A stretch of 64,000 nucleotides of DNA, taken from NCBI GenBank assembly GCA_902984215.1, contig CADWAF010000257.1, positions 32,014 to 96,013 on the forward strand, in the 5' to 3' direction. A program made the translations under genes and the position numbers. This stretch comes from Willaertia magna (taxonomy: Eukaryota > Heterolobosea > Eutetramitea > Acrasida > Naegleriidae). Shown one piece after another: positions 10,701-20,035 of the stretch (position 1 is the first letter of the stretch; every line of letters starts with the position of its first letter). Under the pieces are notes generated by a model. The model did no database searches and was not told where the DNA came from. It saw only the letters and a list, made by a program, of their open reading frames with translations.

Positions 10701-13700
10701 TCCTCTACCTGCAGAACCAATAGTTACTGCATTTAAGTGATTACAAATTTGAATGGCAGACAATCCAACAGCTCCAGCAGCTGAATGAATCAAACAAGTT
10801 TCACCTTCTTTTAATCTTGCAACATAAACTAAACCATAGTATGATGTTAAGAATGCAGATGGAATAGTTGCTGCTTGTTCAAATGTCATCCAATCAGGTT
10901 TCTTAACTACTTGATTGACTTTAACAGTGACATAAGTAGAGAAACAATATCTAGCCATACATACAACTGCATCTCCAAGATTCAAATGAGTAACCTTTGA
11001 ACCTTTATCAACAATAACACCAGAACATTCTAAACCAAATGGTGGATTCCATTTTCCACCTCTTCTGAATGCTTTTTCTGGAATTCTACCCAATGAAAAC
11101 ATTAAATCTTTGAAACTCAATGCTGAACATTTAACAAATATACGAACTTCGTCGTCCTTAATTTTAGGGAATTGTTCATCAACTTCATGGAATGAAAGTT
11201 CACTAACTGAACCAATTGAATTGGATTTTAGGGTGACTGGCATGGTTGGGTCAATTGGTTTTGGTTTGTTAACAATTTTAACATAATTTAATGCTTTGTT
11301 GTGATATGCAAGTTCGTGATATTGAAGTTTAGTACTGTTCAATAATAATTTAGAAAGTGTTGGAATTACTTCCTCAGCATTGGCATCACCGTCACTAAAA
11401 TCAAATAAGAATGAATTCATACTAGGTTGTTCACTTCTAAATGTTCTTCCAATACCAACAAATTGTGCAGAAGTTGGAATTTGATAAGTTAATTGAGCTC
11501 CTTTAGTCACAATCCATAAGTTAATATTCAATGCACTGTCTTCCATCTTAATTAATTGTTGTAAAATCTTCATGAGTTTCCATGCAGATTGCTCTTGAGC
11601 AACTTCAGTTTCGTGAGTAATATTAGCTAAGAATACAATGCCAGAAACCTTTGGTGCATTTTCATTCAATAATGTCAATAATTCTTCTGTTTCAACAACA
11701 GTTGCCTCTCCATTCAAAGCGGAAGAAATACTCTTAGTAATTGGTGACTCTACTTTTCCGTCATTAACTATTATCCATTTACCAATACTTTCGGCTTCTT
11801 CTTCATCATTTTGTTCAACTGATAAAATTTGTTCTAAATCTTCATTCTTTAAGGTTGCCCATTCAATGTCATACATACTATTCTTTGTGCTTAAATTGAA
11901 GAGATTTGGAGATGATGTTTGAGTGATAGCTCTGCAACGAACAGATAAGAAGGAGGAAATCAAATGTGTTTGATTATCCTTAATACCATAAATAAATACA
12001 TCACCTTCTAATTCGTATTGTGATTGATTGTTCAATTTACAGTAAACATAAATATCATCCATATCAGGAACTTGTTGTGATGTTAAAATATCAGTATTTA
12101 AGACACAAGTATCAATAGATGATGGAATATAGGAAATTGAGTCTTCATCAGCAATTGCAATCAAAGATTGTAAACAAGAATCAATAATACCAACTTCTAA
12201 TACAGCCTTCAATCTCTTAATATCTAATTCTGTCTTTGTTCCATCATTATAATTTTTCTTTAAGTGTAGTTCGCTTAAACATTCACCATTTCCAACATTG
12301 ATTTTATCCAAATGGCTGAAGTAAGGACCATAATCTAGTGACATCTTTCTGAGTTTGGAATAAATTTCACTCTTGCTCATGGTGAATTCATTACATCTAC
12401 TTTTTACTTCTTCTAAGCTTGGAGCTGTCTTTAAATTGGTTGGTGGTAAAATTCTAATAGCACATTTATAATGCATTAACCATTCCTCTAATCCACGCTT
12501 ACTTCTAATTTCAATTAATTGACTATTTTGAGTACTTTGAGTCATTCTATTTACGACAGTTTCAACTAACATACCACCAGAAGGTGTTTGTGCAAGTGAA
12601 AGAGCATCTTTGAAATCACAACCAGTAACAACATATTGTTTTGGAATTTGTTTTTGTTCTTCCTTTTCAGCGGTACTAATGGTTGTTGCAATAGATGCAT
12701 GTAATGACATCATAATGTAACCAATACCTGGATAAATGATATCACCTTGAATAACGTGATCTTTAAGATTAGGGAAGTGATCGAGGGAAATCTTATTTTG
12801 CCAAATGTGACATCCAGTTCTCAATGACTTATGACCAACTAAATTAGATGGTGCTCCACGTTTCCATTCAGCAGCTTGTTCTTCAGTTTGATTCCAAATG
12901 TTAACTCTATCCCATGGATAATGTGGAACTAAAGCTTTGTTGAAAAGTTCATTCCATTTAATATTTGGTGACAATGTAACATTATGTACATAACCATTCA
13001 TGAATAAATCTTTAACGCACTGGAACATTGTTTCAGTTTCGTCTGCAAACCGTTTCAATGTGAAGAAACATTTAACATCTTCAATATCTAATTCTTGGGC
13101 ACATTCCTTAATAGAGGCAGATAAGACAGGATGAGGACTCAATTCAACAAAACATCTATACCCTTGTGATAATAAGTCAGTGATTGGTTCACCAAAGAGA
13201 ACAGCTTGTCTTACATTTCCCCATAAATAATCTTCATTCATTGTTTCTTTAGTTGTATCATATAATTTACCAGTAACAGTGGAATATAAAGGAATAGTTG
13301 TTGGTTTTCCAGCATTTTCTGGTGTGAATCCCTTCAATTTAGTAAGTAATTCCTCTTTAATAGGATCTTGATATTTAGAGTGGAAAGCACAAAATCCTCT
13401 TAATTTTCTACAGAAAATACCTTTGTTTTTACCAACTAAGCCTTCAAGTTTTGTTATCAATTCTGGACTACCTGCCAATGTAACAGATAAAGGACTGTTA
13501 ATTGCAGCAACAACTACATCATCTCTTTCTTCTTGTGCTAATAATTCATCTAAAATCTTTTCTGCTTCTTCTTTAGATGTACCAATAGCTAACATATTAC
13601 CATTACCAACGGTCTTTTGTTGTAAAGTTGATCTATAATATAAAATACAAATAGCTTCTTCTAATGTATATACTCCTGCAGAATAAGCACTCGCAACTTC

Positions 13701-15647
13701 TCCTGCACTATGTCCAATAATTGCAGAAGGTTGAATTGACCAATATTTCATCATTTCAATTAAACCAGCTTGTAAGAAGAATATAGCTGGTTGAGCATAT
13801 TGAGGCATGTTAAAATCATCATCACTCAAACATTGTTCCTTAATCCATTTGGAAACAAGAGACCAACCTGACAATTTTTGGAATAAGGCATCACATTTAT
13901 CTAATAAAGTTCTAAAAATTTCATATCTTTCATAAAGTTGAATACCCATAGTTCTAGTTTGAGGTCCTTGACCAGGGAAGACAAAAACGAAACCCTTTTC
14001 ACTTCTATTTGCTGCTGAAACTAGACCTTTTTGTTTTAATCCGTCAGCATTTTCTTTTGTGATTGCCTTTAATTGGTTGACACAATCCTCAACACCATTT
14101 GCCATTACTACACTTCTTAATTTGTGATGTGCACGGAATTGATTTTGAATAGTTGCAACGGAAATAAGGGAATCCTTATCATAGATTGTTTGTTTACTGA
14201 CTAATTCTTCACACATCTTTTGTAAAGATGGAATGGATTGTGCTGAGAGTAACATTAAAATTTTTTCAGCTTCTTTTTCTGGTAAAATTTCTTCGATTTG
14301 TGGTGTTTTTTCAGTATATTCTTCTATTAAAACGTGAGAATTGACACCACCAATACCCATAGAGTTGACACCAAATAATAATGGTTTATCAGTTTTTGGA
14401 AGAGTAATCTTTTGTTGAACTACATGCATCTTATACTTCTCTAAAGGAATCTTTGGATTTAATTTTTGAATATTAATAGATGGACACAATGTACGCTTTT
14501 CCATCATTAAAATGGCCTTAATAAGACCTGCAACACCTGAAGCACATTCTAAATGACCAATACTACCTTTTACAGAACCAACATAAAGTGGTTTAATTCT
14601 CTTTTCACCCGAAAATACTTCACCAATTGCACAAGTTTCAACAACATCACCTTTTGCAGTACCAGTACCGTGACATTCCACATAATCAACATCTTCAGGA
14701 TTAATACCAAAAGAACTAGGTAATCTTTCATATGTTCTTTGAATATTAAGAGATTGAGTAATTTGACTTGGAGTAATTAAAGAGTCTTCTGCTGCACCAT
14801 CCACATTTACACTTGAACCCTTAATGACAGCATAGATTCGATCTCCATCTTGTTTTGCTTTTTCTAAAGGTTTAATTACAATAAGACCTGCACCTTCTCC
14901 TCTAATGAAACCATTTGCATTTTCATCAAAAGGTTTACATTTACCATCCTTTGATAACACTCCTACTTTTGAAAATTCTACATAAGGAGTTGGACTTAAA
15001 ATTAAACTAACACCACCTGCAATTGCCATTTCACATTCTTTGTTTCTCAAAGATTGAATTGCTTGATGAATGGCAACTAAAGAGGAAGAACAAGCAGTAT
15101 CAATGGACATTGATGGTCCTCTAAAATCGTATAAAAAGGAAACTCTATTTGAAGCAATACTTAACGTATTACCGTTGTGTGTGTAGGAAGAAATTCTCTC
15201 AAAATTGTTGTCGTCATATTGAACTTGGAAATAATCCAATTGACCTATTCCTACAAAAACACCTGTCTCATCAAATAATTTACAATTGGTATTATCCTTC
15301 TTTGGTCTAATACCAGCATCTTCTAAACATTCCCATGTTAATTCTAATAATAACCTTTGTTGTGGATCCATAACTTCAACTTCTTTTTGACTGACACCTA
15401 AAACATTACAATCAAATCCTTTAACTTGATCTTCTGAAAGGAATGCTCCTCTACTTGTAGACATTAATCCTGGAATACTATTTGCATCACTACTTTCATA
15501 GTTTTTAGAATTCCATCTCCATTCTGGAACTTGAGTAATTTGCTCTTGCCCTTCACTAAGTAATTTCCAATATTCAAATTTATTTCCAGCTCCAGGGAGT
15601 CTACAAGATAAACCAATTACTGCAAAATTTTCTATTGAGGAAGACAT
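7767..15647 (-). CDS. Steely-type hybrid: reducing type I FAS/PKS fused to type III PKS
   Basis: One intronless 2626-residue ORF. Order and key residues: ketosynthase about 5-430 (DTACSSS C186, H326, H365); acyltransferase 550-870 (GHSAGE S647; CAFH at 753-756, malonyl-type); dehydratase 930-1240 (LKDHVIQG H964); a structural pseudo-KR about 1290-1480; enoylreductase 1500-1810 (SAAGAVGLSA); ketoreductase 1830-2010 (GGTRGVG; SNYAAAN); acyl carrier 2090-2160 (GMDS serine); a Lys/Thr/Pro linker; and a chalcone-synthase-like domain 2250-2626 with a complete Cys-His-Asn triad (SGCAAG, LPHPGG, HGNMSS) and a GPG loop. No C-methyltransferase is present. It should build a saturated acyl chain and pass it to the type III site for extension and cyclisation into a phenolic or pyrone product, as Dictyostelium Steely enzymes do. 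The product here is unknown. Confidence 0.95.
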   Translation of the reverse strand: MSSSIENFAVIGLSCRLPGAGNKFEYWKLLSEGQEQITQVPEWRWNSKNYESSDANSIPGLMSTSRGAFLSEDQVKGFDCNVLGVSQKEVEVMDPQQRLLLELTWECLEDAGIRPKKDNTNCKLFDETGVFVGIGQLDYFQVQYDDNNFERISSYTHNGNTLSIASNRVSFLYDFRGPSMSIDTACSSSLVAIHQAIQSLRNKECEMAIAGGVSLILSPTPYVEFSKVGVLSKDGKCKPFDENANGFIRGEGAGLIVIKPLEKAKQDGDRIYAVIKGSSVNVDGAAEDSLITPSQITQSLNIQRTYERLPSSFGINPEDVDYVECHGTGTAKGDVVETCAIGEVFSGEKRIKPLYVGSVKGSIGHLECASGVAGLIKAILMMEKRTLCPSINIQKLNPKIPLEKYKMHVVQQKITLPKTDKPLLFGVNSMGIGGVNSHVLIEEYTEKTPQIEEILPEKEAEKILMLLSAQSIPSLQKMCEELVSKQTIYDKDSLISVATIQNQFRAHHKLRSVVMANGVEDCVNQLKAITKENADGLKQKGLVSAANRSEKGFVFVFPGQGPQTRTMGIQLYERYEIFRTLLDKCDALFQKLSGWSLVSKWIKEQCLSDDDFNMPQYAQPAIFFLQAGLIEMMKYWSIQPSAIIGHSAGEVASAYSAGVYTLEEAICILYYRSTLQQKTVGNGNMLAIGTSKEEAEKILDELLAQEERDDVVVAAINSPLSVTLAGSPELITKLEGLVGKNKGIFCRKLRGFCAFHSKYQDPIKEELLTKLKGFTPENAGKPTTIPLYSTVTGKLYDTTKETMNEDYLWGNVRQAVLFGEPITDLLSQGYRCFVELSPHPVLSASIKECAQELDIEDVKCFFTLKRFADETETMFQCVKDLFMNGYVHNVTLSPNIKWNELFNKALVPHYPWDRVNIWNQTEEQAAEWKRGAPSNLVGHKSLRTGCHIWQNKISLDHFPNLKDHVIQGDIIYPGIGYIMMSLHASIATTISTAEKEEQKQIPKQYVVTGCDFKDALSLAQTPSGGMLVETVVNRMTQSTQNSQLIEIRSKRGLEEWLMHYKCAIRILPPTNLKTAPSLEEVKSRCNEFTMSKSEIYSKLRKMSLDYGPYFSHLDKINVGNGECLSELHLKKNYNDGTKTELDIKRLKAVLEVGIIDSCLQSLIAIADEDSISYIPSSIDTCVLNTDILTSQQVPDMDDIYVYCKLNNQSQYELEGDVFIYGIKDNQTHLISSFLSVRCRAITQTSSPNLFNLSTKNSMYDIEWATLKNEDLEQILSVEQNDEEEAESIGKWIIVNDGKVESPITKSISSALNGEATVVETEELLTLLNENAPKVSGIVFLANITHETEVAQEQSAWKLMKILQQLIKMEDSALNINLWIVTKGAQLTYQIPTSAQFVGIGRTFRSEQPSMNSFLFDFSDGDANAEEVIPTLSKLLLNSTKLQYHELAYHNKALNYVKIVNKPKPIDPTMPVTLKSNSIGSVSELSFHEVDEQFPKIKDDEVRIFVKCSALSFKDLMFSLGRIPEKAFRRGGKWNPPFGLECSGVIVDKGSKVTHLNLGDAVVCMARYCFSTYVTVKVNQVVKKPDWMTFEQAATIPSAFLTSYYGLVYVARLKEGETCLIHSAAGAVGLSAIQICNHLNAVTIGSAGRGEKRDFIEKDPTYKVQYTTDSRSTRFRDDVLKYTNQKGCDVVLNSLAGTDMLTACFESLGPYGRMVEIGIKDIYDGTTLNLQTMHRNLSYTAVDLDRMMDEKPELIQQIFQEVMDLMEKRRLSPLPLVVYDKEKVIDAFNFMAHAKHIGKIVLNMTNEPLDNAVERYQELQEKLNGLRFSNGTILVVGGTRGVGLSLVSWIIEQKGAKNVVIVSRSGKLTEGPSKEKLELLMKQEKDLRVEVLACDVSNKTKVAEMITKIKNDLRMPPLEAVFHLATVYEDASINNMVEEKFRSVIQAKAVSAWNIHECTKQEPLKYFVMFSSFVALNGNMEQSNYAAANCVLDALAHHRKMNGLPALSVNFGAIDDGFVSRVYSTKVILRSRGFISMPIPLLVKCLEKVLLENNEPQKIISSIDWKDHSDSFKHLKAMFGDLFVESENEQANEETSQLSIDQMILNQLSKILGVPVENLDLEEPLRQYGMDSLMATQLKNWLDKVYPRGAITTIDILKKETTVKSLATKITEKMGTAPTKKETKKETKAPSKQIKPIVETKKQEVVVIEKKAEPTLSPTTVIEKPQETIIQPTTSTAIIENIPRREVSNNRKPNLKSSNNSFILGLGTANPPSKSQEELFNGIIKDYGNADQKIKDRIHNLFKASEIKERCVAFDFTKHSTNDLPTIESRNDLFMKMAPEYAYQAAKKAIDEWKGDVKEITHLITCTSTGIAVPNIHLKFMDRLGLSHDIEYFPINMSGCAAGVITLKTAKAINALYPNSRVLIICIELSSVHFRISNNTDEKIVTAIFGDGVAAMVVGSNPELTKERPIYELFETQSYTTPNSEECMQWKVFSDGFHLSLSPEVPMIITESLKGYMDNLLRKSKHKDEIILKNNCDVLPHPGGKAILYAVEKSLNLNRDELESAWEVMSKHGNMSSVTVLFVMNHYRTSRRYLNNEWSIAVAFGPGVSTESVILRNCCGGASNISQ

Positions 15648-16081
15648 TATGATCGATCGATAAGTTAATTTGTAAGAGGGGTAAGTTATTATAATAAGTG
15701 AATATTTGAAGTTGTTTTTTTCACCTTGATTGTCTCACTTAGATGGATCCACGTTTTAATATCAAAGCCACTATCTTCAAACCAAAGTACAGGTTGCTAT
15801 TTGAAGTATCAAAGCAATCTTTGATTATGAAAATTTTTGAATTTCAAATTATACGGCATTATCCATTTAGTTTTTGATCTTTCAAACTCTGCCTTCAGTC
15901 AGCAAAATTTACAGAAATTTTGTAATTTAATTTTCTTTTGCATTTTTTCTTCGCTAAAATTAACAATTTTGGGTTTTAATTATCTCTTATATTCTGCGTA
16001 ATAATTATGATCAAACAACAAGTCCTAATGGTAACTCCTAGAAATTGATCTTTCTTTTTTGTTTGATAAGAAGAAGAAGGT
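15648..16081. other. Intergenic region upstream of the hybrid synthase
   Basis: This 434-bp stretch lies between the synthase ATG and the stop of the TANGO2-like gene, so it holds the synthase promoter and the TANGO2 3' end. It contains a GATCGATCGAT palindrome directly at the synthase start and two ATCAAAGC words about 60 bp apart. I see no ORF, tRNA or clear RNA structure. Confidence 0.4.
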
Positions 16082-17165
16082 TCATAAATTATTGTTATTG
16101 ATAGTTACAATTTGCCAATTCCTTTGTATTCTTGTTGTTGAATTGTTGTTATCTAAAAAGATATCATCTACATCCCTATAACAATAATATATTGTTCCGA
16201 ATTTATCTAACATAACAATAGTTTGGGATCTAGTTTTAAACTCCTTTCTATTAACAAAAATATTATAATGAGTATCCATAAAGATTTTAAAATAAGATCC
16301 TCCTTTACTTTCATGTAAAATATCTACCCAACTTTTAGGAAGTAAACATTCTGCATTGCTTTCATCAAAATTATCTTTATCCATATCTTGTAAAGTTTTT
16401 AAAATTACTTTAATATCAATTATATTTTCATCTTTAATTGTTACATTTTCATAATGATCCCAACATTCATTATAGGTTATGCGATTAGTAATTGTTTGTT
16501 CTAATAATTTTAACATTTCTAATGGATCTATACAGTTAGTATTATTTACAGCTGTTTGTTTTAATAAGTTTCTTAAATGATTTAATTTATAATAATTATA
16601 ATTTACATGTATTTTATCATTTAAATATGTATTAGATACTATTGGAATATTTTCAATAGAAGTATCCAATTGAGAAATTAAACAATGTTCTAATGGTTGA
16701 CCATTACAATCTCTATTTGTTACGTAAAATATTTTTAAATTATTTTTTAAATTTAAATTTACAATTAATAAATTAAAACCATTCATTACTTTTCCTTCAA
16801 ATTTCTTATTAAAATTATTTACAATTAATTCAACAGCCTAAAGTACAAATTTCATCTCTATATTCTAAAAATTCATTTACAAATAATCCTCTAGAAACAA
16901 ATTTATCTTTTTCTAAGTTTAATGATTTTCCAAATGAATTTGTTAAGACAATTAAATTTTTATAATCCTTGTTTAATCCCATCCAAGTACCTGATTCCTT
17001 TTGATCTTTACATAAAATAATTGTTGTTGGTTGATTATTTTCATTGTTTGTTGTTATTTCTTGTAAATTTGGATCTGTTGGTCTAACAGTTACTTCATCC
17101 CTATTGTCAACAAGTATTAGTGGAAAGTGTGGGTGAACATTTTGTAGAATACCAACAATGCACAT
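16082..17165 (-). CDS. TANGO2 / NRDE-family protein, reading frame shifted once
   Basis: The N-terminal part is 17165..about 16840 and the C-terminal part runs to a TGA at 16082. The start MCIVGILQ, the VDNRDE motif, GTWMGLNK, the central NGFNLL and the late TRSQTIVMLDKFG are the landmarks of TANGO2, a family linked to mitochondrial or ER lipid and haem handling. The two halves are in different frames. The frame changes near 16830-16845, where reading through gives a stop, yet the shifted frame continues with good sequence (AVELIVNNF...). No GT..AG intron of suitable length fits. This is either an assembly indel or a true frameshift. Apart from the shift the family length (about 340 residues) is complete. 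Confidence 0.75.
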
Positions 17166-17322
17166 TTTTTTTTCTTTTTGAAAAATGATCTGATTTTCTC
17201 AAAGGGATTTTAAGAATTTTCCTAACTTGTTTACAACACTTTCGGGAAATTTGCAACAGAGATTTTGCATTTTGATTGAAATTATGTTGCTTTTGAATAA
17301 ATATTTATTTATTTTAATTTAT

Positions 17323-18753
17323 TTAAATTGTGCCTTCTCTTCTCCATGTAGTAATGTCTTCATCAGATGCCCCAACTATTTCTTTTAAAACTTGTTCAGT
17401 ATGTTGTGAAAGTAAAGGAGGAGGTTGAGAGAATTGACTAAGGTCTAATTCCTCTTTCTCTTCATTTAAAAACTTAATTGGATTACCAACTACCTTAATA
17501 TCATTTAAATCGTCTCTTTGTTTATATTTCCAAATCATATTTCTTTCCACTGTTTGTGAATCATTTAAAGCTTCCTCAACAGAATTAACAGGACCACAAG
17601 GTATACCTTCCTCATCTAAGGCAAATATGAGTTGTTCTTTTTCAAACTCCTTACTAGTAATGTCTTCTATTTGTTTCATTAATTTTTCTCTTCGTTGAAC
17701 TCTTTCCTTGTTTGTAAGATAATTCTCAATGTCAGGGAATGAAGAAACATTGTCCTTAGTTATTACCGAGATAAATCTTTTAAATTGATTATCGTTTCCA
17801 ACTGCTATTACAATAAAACCATCTTTACATTTAATTAAATCATATGGAACAATATTAGGATGAGAATTCCCAATTCTTTTAGGTGATTTTCCTGTTTGTA
17901 AGAAGTTACTGGCCTGGTTGACTAAATATGCCAAACTACAGTCAAACAAAGATAAATCTATCCAATTATTATTATTGTTAAATTCATCACTATTTTGTTT
18001 CTTTCTTTCTTTTTCAATTACTTTTGTAAGAATAGAAACGGCAGCATACATTCCAGTCATTACATCAGAGATTGCAACTCCAACTTTAAAAGGTTCTGTT
18101 TCTTTACCACCAGTAATAGACATTAAACCACTTTTCGCTTGCATTACGTAATCATAACCTGGAAGATGTGATTTTGAAGTGTTTTGTCCATAACCTGTAA
18201 TAGAACAATATATAATATCTGGCTTAATCGTTTTTATAGTTTTGTAATCTAATCCAAATTTCTCTAAAGAACCAACTTTAAAATTTTCAATTACAATATC
18301 AGATTTCTCAATTAATTTCTTCACAATATCCTGGCCATTTTTTGATTTTAAATTTACGGTTATAGACTTTTTATTTCTATTTGTGCATTGAAAATAACCT
18401 GATTGATTTTCTTTCATTGTGTTTTCTTTATTGACAACTGTAATTGAAGGTGGTTGCCAAAACCTTGTATCGTCTCCTATATTTGGCGGTTCAATCTTAA
18501 TTACTTCTGCTCCTAAATCAGAAAGTAATTGAGTACAATATGGACCAGCTAACACTCTGGACAGATCTAAAACTCTAAGATGTGAAAGTGGTAATTTGTC
18601 ATTTCTATCTATTTCTCTATTATTAACGGAACAGTTAATTATTGAAGAATTATAGTGTGTAATTTGTGTATTACACAATGCCGAATAAAATAATTTATTC
18701 TTTTTGAAAAGAGTTGTGGACGAAATAATAAAACCCTTGTTAATCCTTTGCAT
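17323..18753 (-). CDS. Family III CoA-transferase (CaiB/BaiF; SUGCT-like)
   Basis: This is a 476-residue intronless protein. After a 55-residue presequence-like N-terminus comes the family opening LRVLDLSRVLAGPYCTQLLSDLGAEVIKIEPP. The block GYDYVMQAKSGLMSITGG carries the conserved region with the catalytic aspartate. Such enzymes move CoA between short dicarboxylic or hydroxy acids. The closest eukaryotic relatives by motif feel are succinate-hydroxymethylglutarate CoA-transferase (SUGCT) and alpha-methylacyl-CoA racemase. The transferase is favoured by the length and the presumed mitochondrial signal. The gene is divergent from the zinc-ribbon gene with a 60-bp gap. Exact substrate is not readable. 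Confidence 0.85.
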   Translation of the reverse strand: MQRINKGFIISSTTLFKKNKLFYSALCNTQITHYNSSIINCSVNNREIDRNDKLPLSHLRVLDLSRVLAGPYCTQLLSDLGAEVIKIEPPNIGDDTRFWQPPSITVVNKENTMKENQSGYFQCTNRNKKSITVNLKSKNGQDIVKKLIEKSDIVIENFKVGSLEKFGLDYKTIKTIKPDIIYCSITGYGQNTSKSHLPGYDYVMQAKSGLMSITGGKETEPFKVGVAISDVMTGMYAAVSILTKVIEKERKKQNSDEFNNNNNWIDLSLFDCSLAYLVNQASNFLQTGKSPKRIGNSHPNIVPYDLIKCKDGFIVIAVGNDNQFKRFISVITKDNVSSFPDIENYLTNKERVQRREKLMKQIEDITSKEFEKEQLIFALDEEGIPCGPVNSVEEALNDSQTVERNMIWKYKQRDDLNDIKVVGNPIKFLNEEKEELDLSQFSQPPPLLSQHTEQVLKEIVGASDEDITTWRREGTI

Positions 18754-18813
18754 TCTTTTTATTTCTAAAATTTTTTAATTTGATCAAGTATTAATTATTT
18801 AAATAATTAAAAA

Positions 18814-19926
18814 ATGTCTGAATTACAAAATAATAATAAACAAGGACTTGATAATGAAATAGTTTTCAATACATCATCGGATGATGATAAATTAAAAGAA
18901 TTATTAAAATTATGTCCACACATGTCAATGATACCTAAAGAAATGCAATTACAAATGCTACAAACAACATCTCCTGAAGTTTTAAAAAGTCATTTACGTT
19001 CAATTAATGTCAATAACAATGCATCTAAATGCCCAATAAATCATGAGGAAGTAGAGGAATTAAAATGTCCATTCCAAACAAATACTGATGAATTTACAGA
19101 AATGAATCCTGCAGATTTTAAATGTATGAAATGTGGAGCTTATTTAATTAATGCAAAGATAAATAAAAATAAAGATTATTATTGTCAATTCTGTTGTGAA
19201 AATTTAAATGATTTTGAAGATGATACTTTTAAACAATATTTAGTAAATAGTTATGTAGATATATTATTTGAAAGAAATGATCCAAATATTTTACAATACA
19301 GTGAAGAAGAAAAGAAATTAAAAAAGATTGAACATTATTTAAATTTGTCTACTCAAGAATATCAATTAAATAAAAAATGTGGAATTTATTGGATGGAAAA
19401 AGCTAACTTTATGACAATCAGAGAGTTGTTTTCAAATAAGATTAATATTTTATCTAAATTTTTAATTATTCATTTAGTTATTTCTGGAAAGTTAAGTGAT
19501 ATGTTACTTTCAGTAGATAGTTCTGTTAAATCTATAGAAAAAGCATTAGAGTATTTAAGTTCTAGTATTACAAAAGTAAAACAACATGTAAATGAGGATT
19601 TAGAGGGAAGTAAGGATCTTATTCAACCATTAATGGTATCAATTATAAAAATGGGAGATATTTATTTATATAGATTAAAAGATATGAAAGCTAAAGAAAT
19701 GTATGAAGAGGTAATTACAACAAATAATAATGTAATTGATAGTAATATGATAGTGTCTTATGTAAAGTTGGGAGATGTTGCTTTAGTATTAGAAAACAAT
19801 CAATACAAAGCAAAAGAAAATTATGAGAAAGCAATCTCTTTACTTAATCCAGAAAACGATCCAAAAGGCACACTATTCCAGTACGTTCAAGCAAAATGCA
19901 ACAAATTAACTAATCTCTGCATGTGA
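18814..19926 (+). CDS. Zinc-ribbon / helical-repeat protein, function unknown
   Basis: This is a 370-residue intronless gene ending in TGA that I do not recognise. Residues about 105-128 form a CxxC...CxxC zinc ribbon (CMKCG ... CQFCC). It is preceded by Cys pairs (SKCPINHEE, LKCPFQ) that may add a second metal site. The C-terminal 170 residues are helical and resemble two or three TPR units, the last being YKAKENYEKAISLLNPEND. This suggests a scaffold or adaptor. The divergent partner is the CoA-transferase gene, with a 60-bp spacer. Confidence 0.75.
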   Translation: MSELQNNNKQGLDNEIVFNTSSDDDKLKELLKLCPHMSMIPKEMQLQMLQTTSPEVLKSHLRSINVNNNASKCPINHEEVEELKCPFQTNTDEFTEMNPADFKCMKCGAYLINAKINKNKDYYCQFCCENLNDFEDDTFKQYLVNSYVDILFERNDPNILQYSEEEKKLKKIEHYLNLSTQEYQLNKKCGIYWMEKANFMTIRELFSNKINILSKFLIIHLVISGKLSDMLLSVDSSVKSIEKALEYLSSSITKVKQHVNEDLEGSKDLIQPLMVSIIKMGDIYLYRLKDMKAKEMYEEVITTNNNVIDSNMIVSYVKLGDVALVLENNQYKAKENYEKAISLLNPENDPKGTLFQYVQAKCNKLTNLCM

Positions 19927-20035
19927 ACGAAGATAGTTGTTGTGATGTCAAATGGCTGTACTTCATTTTCCGATTGTAAAAATAAAATAAATAAATTTTT
20001 TAAAAAAAAAATTTTAAGCTTTGTGCTAATAAAAA

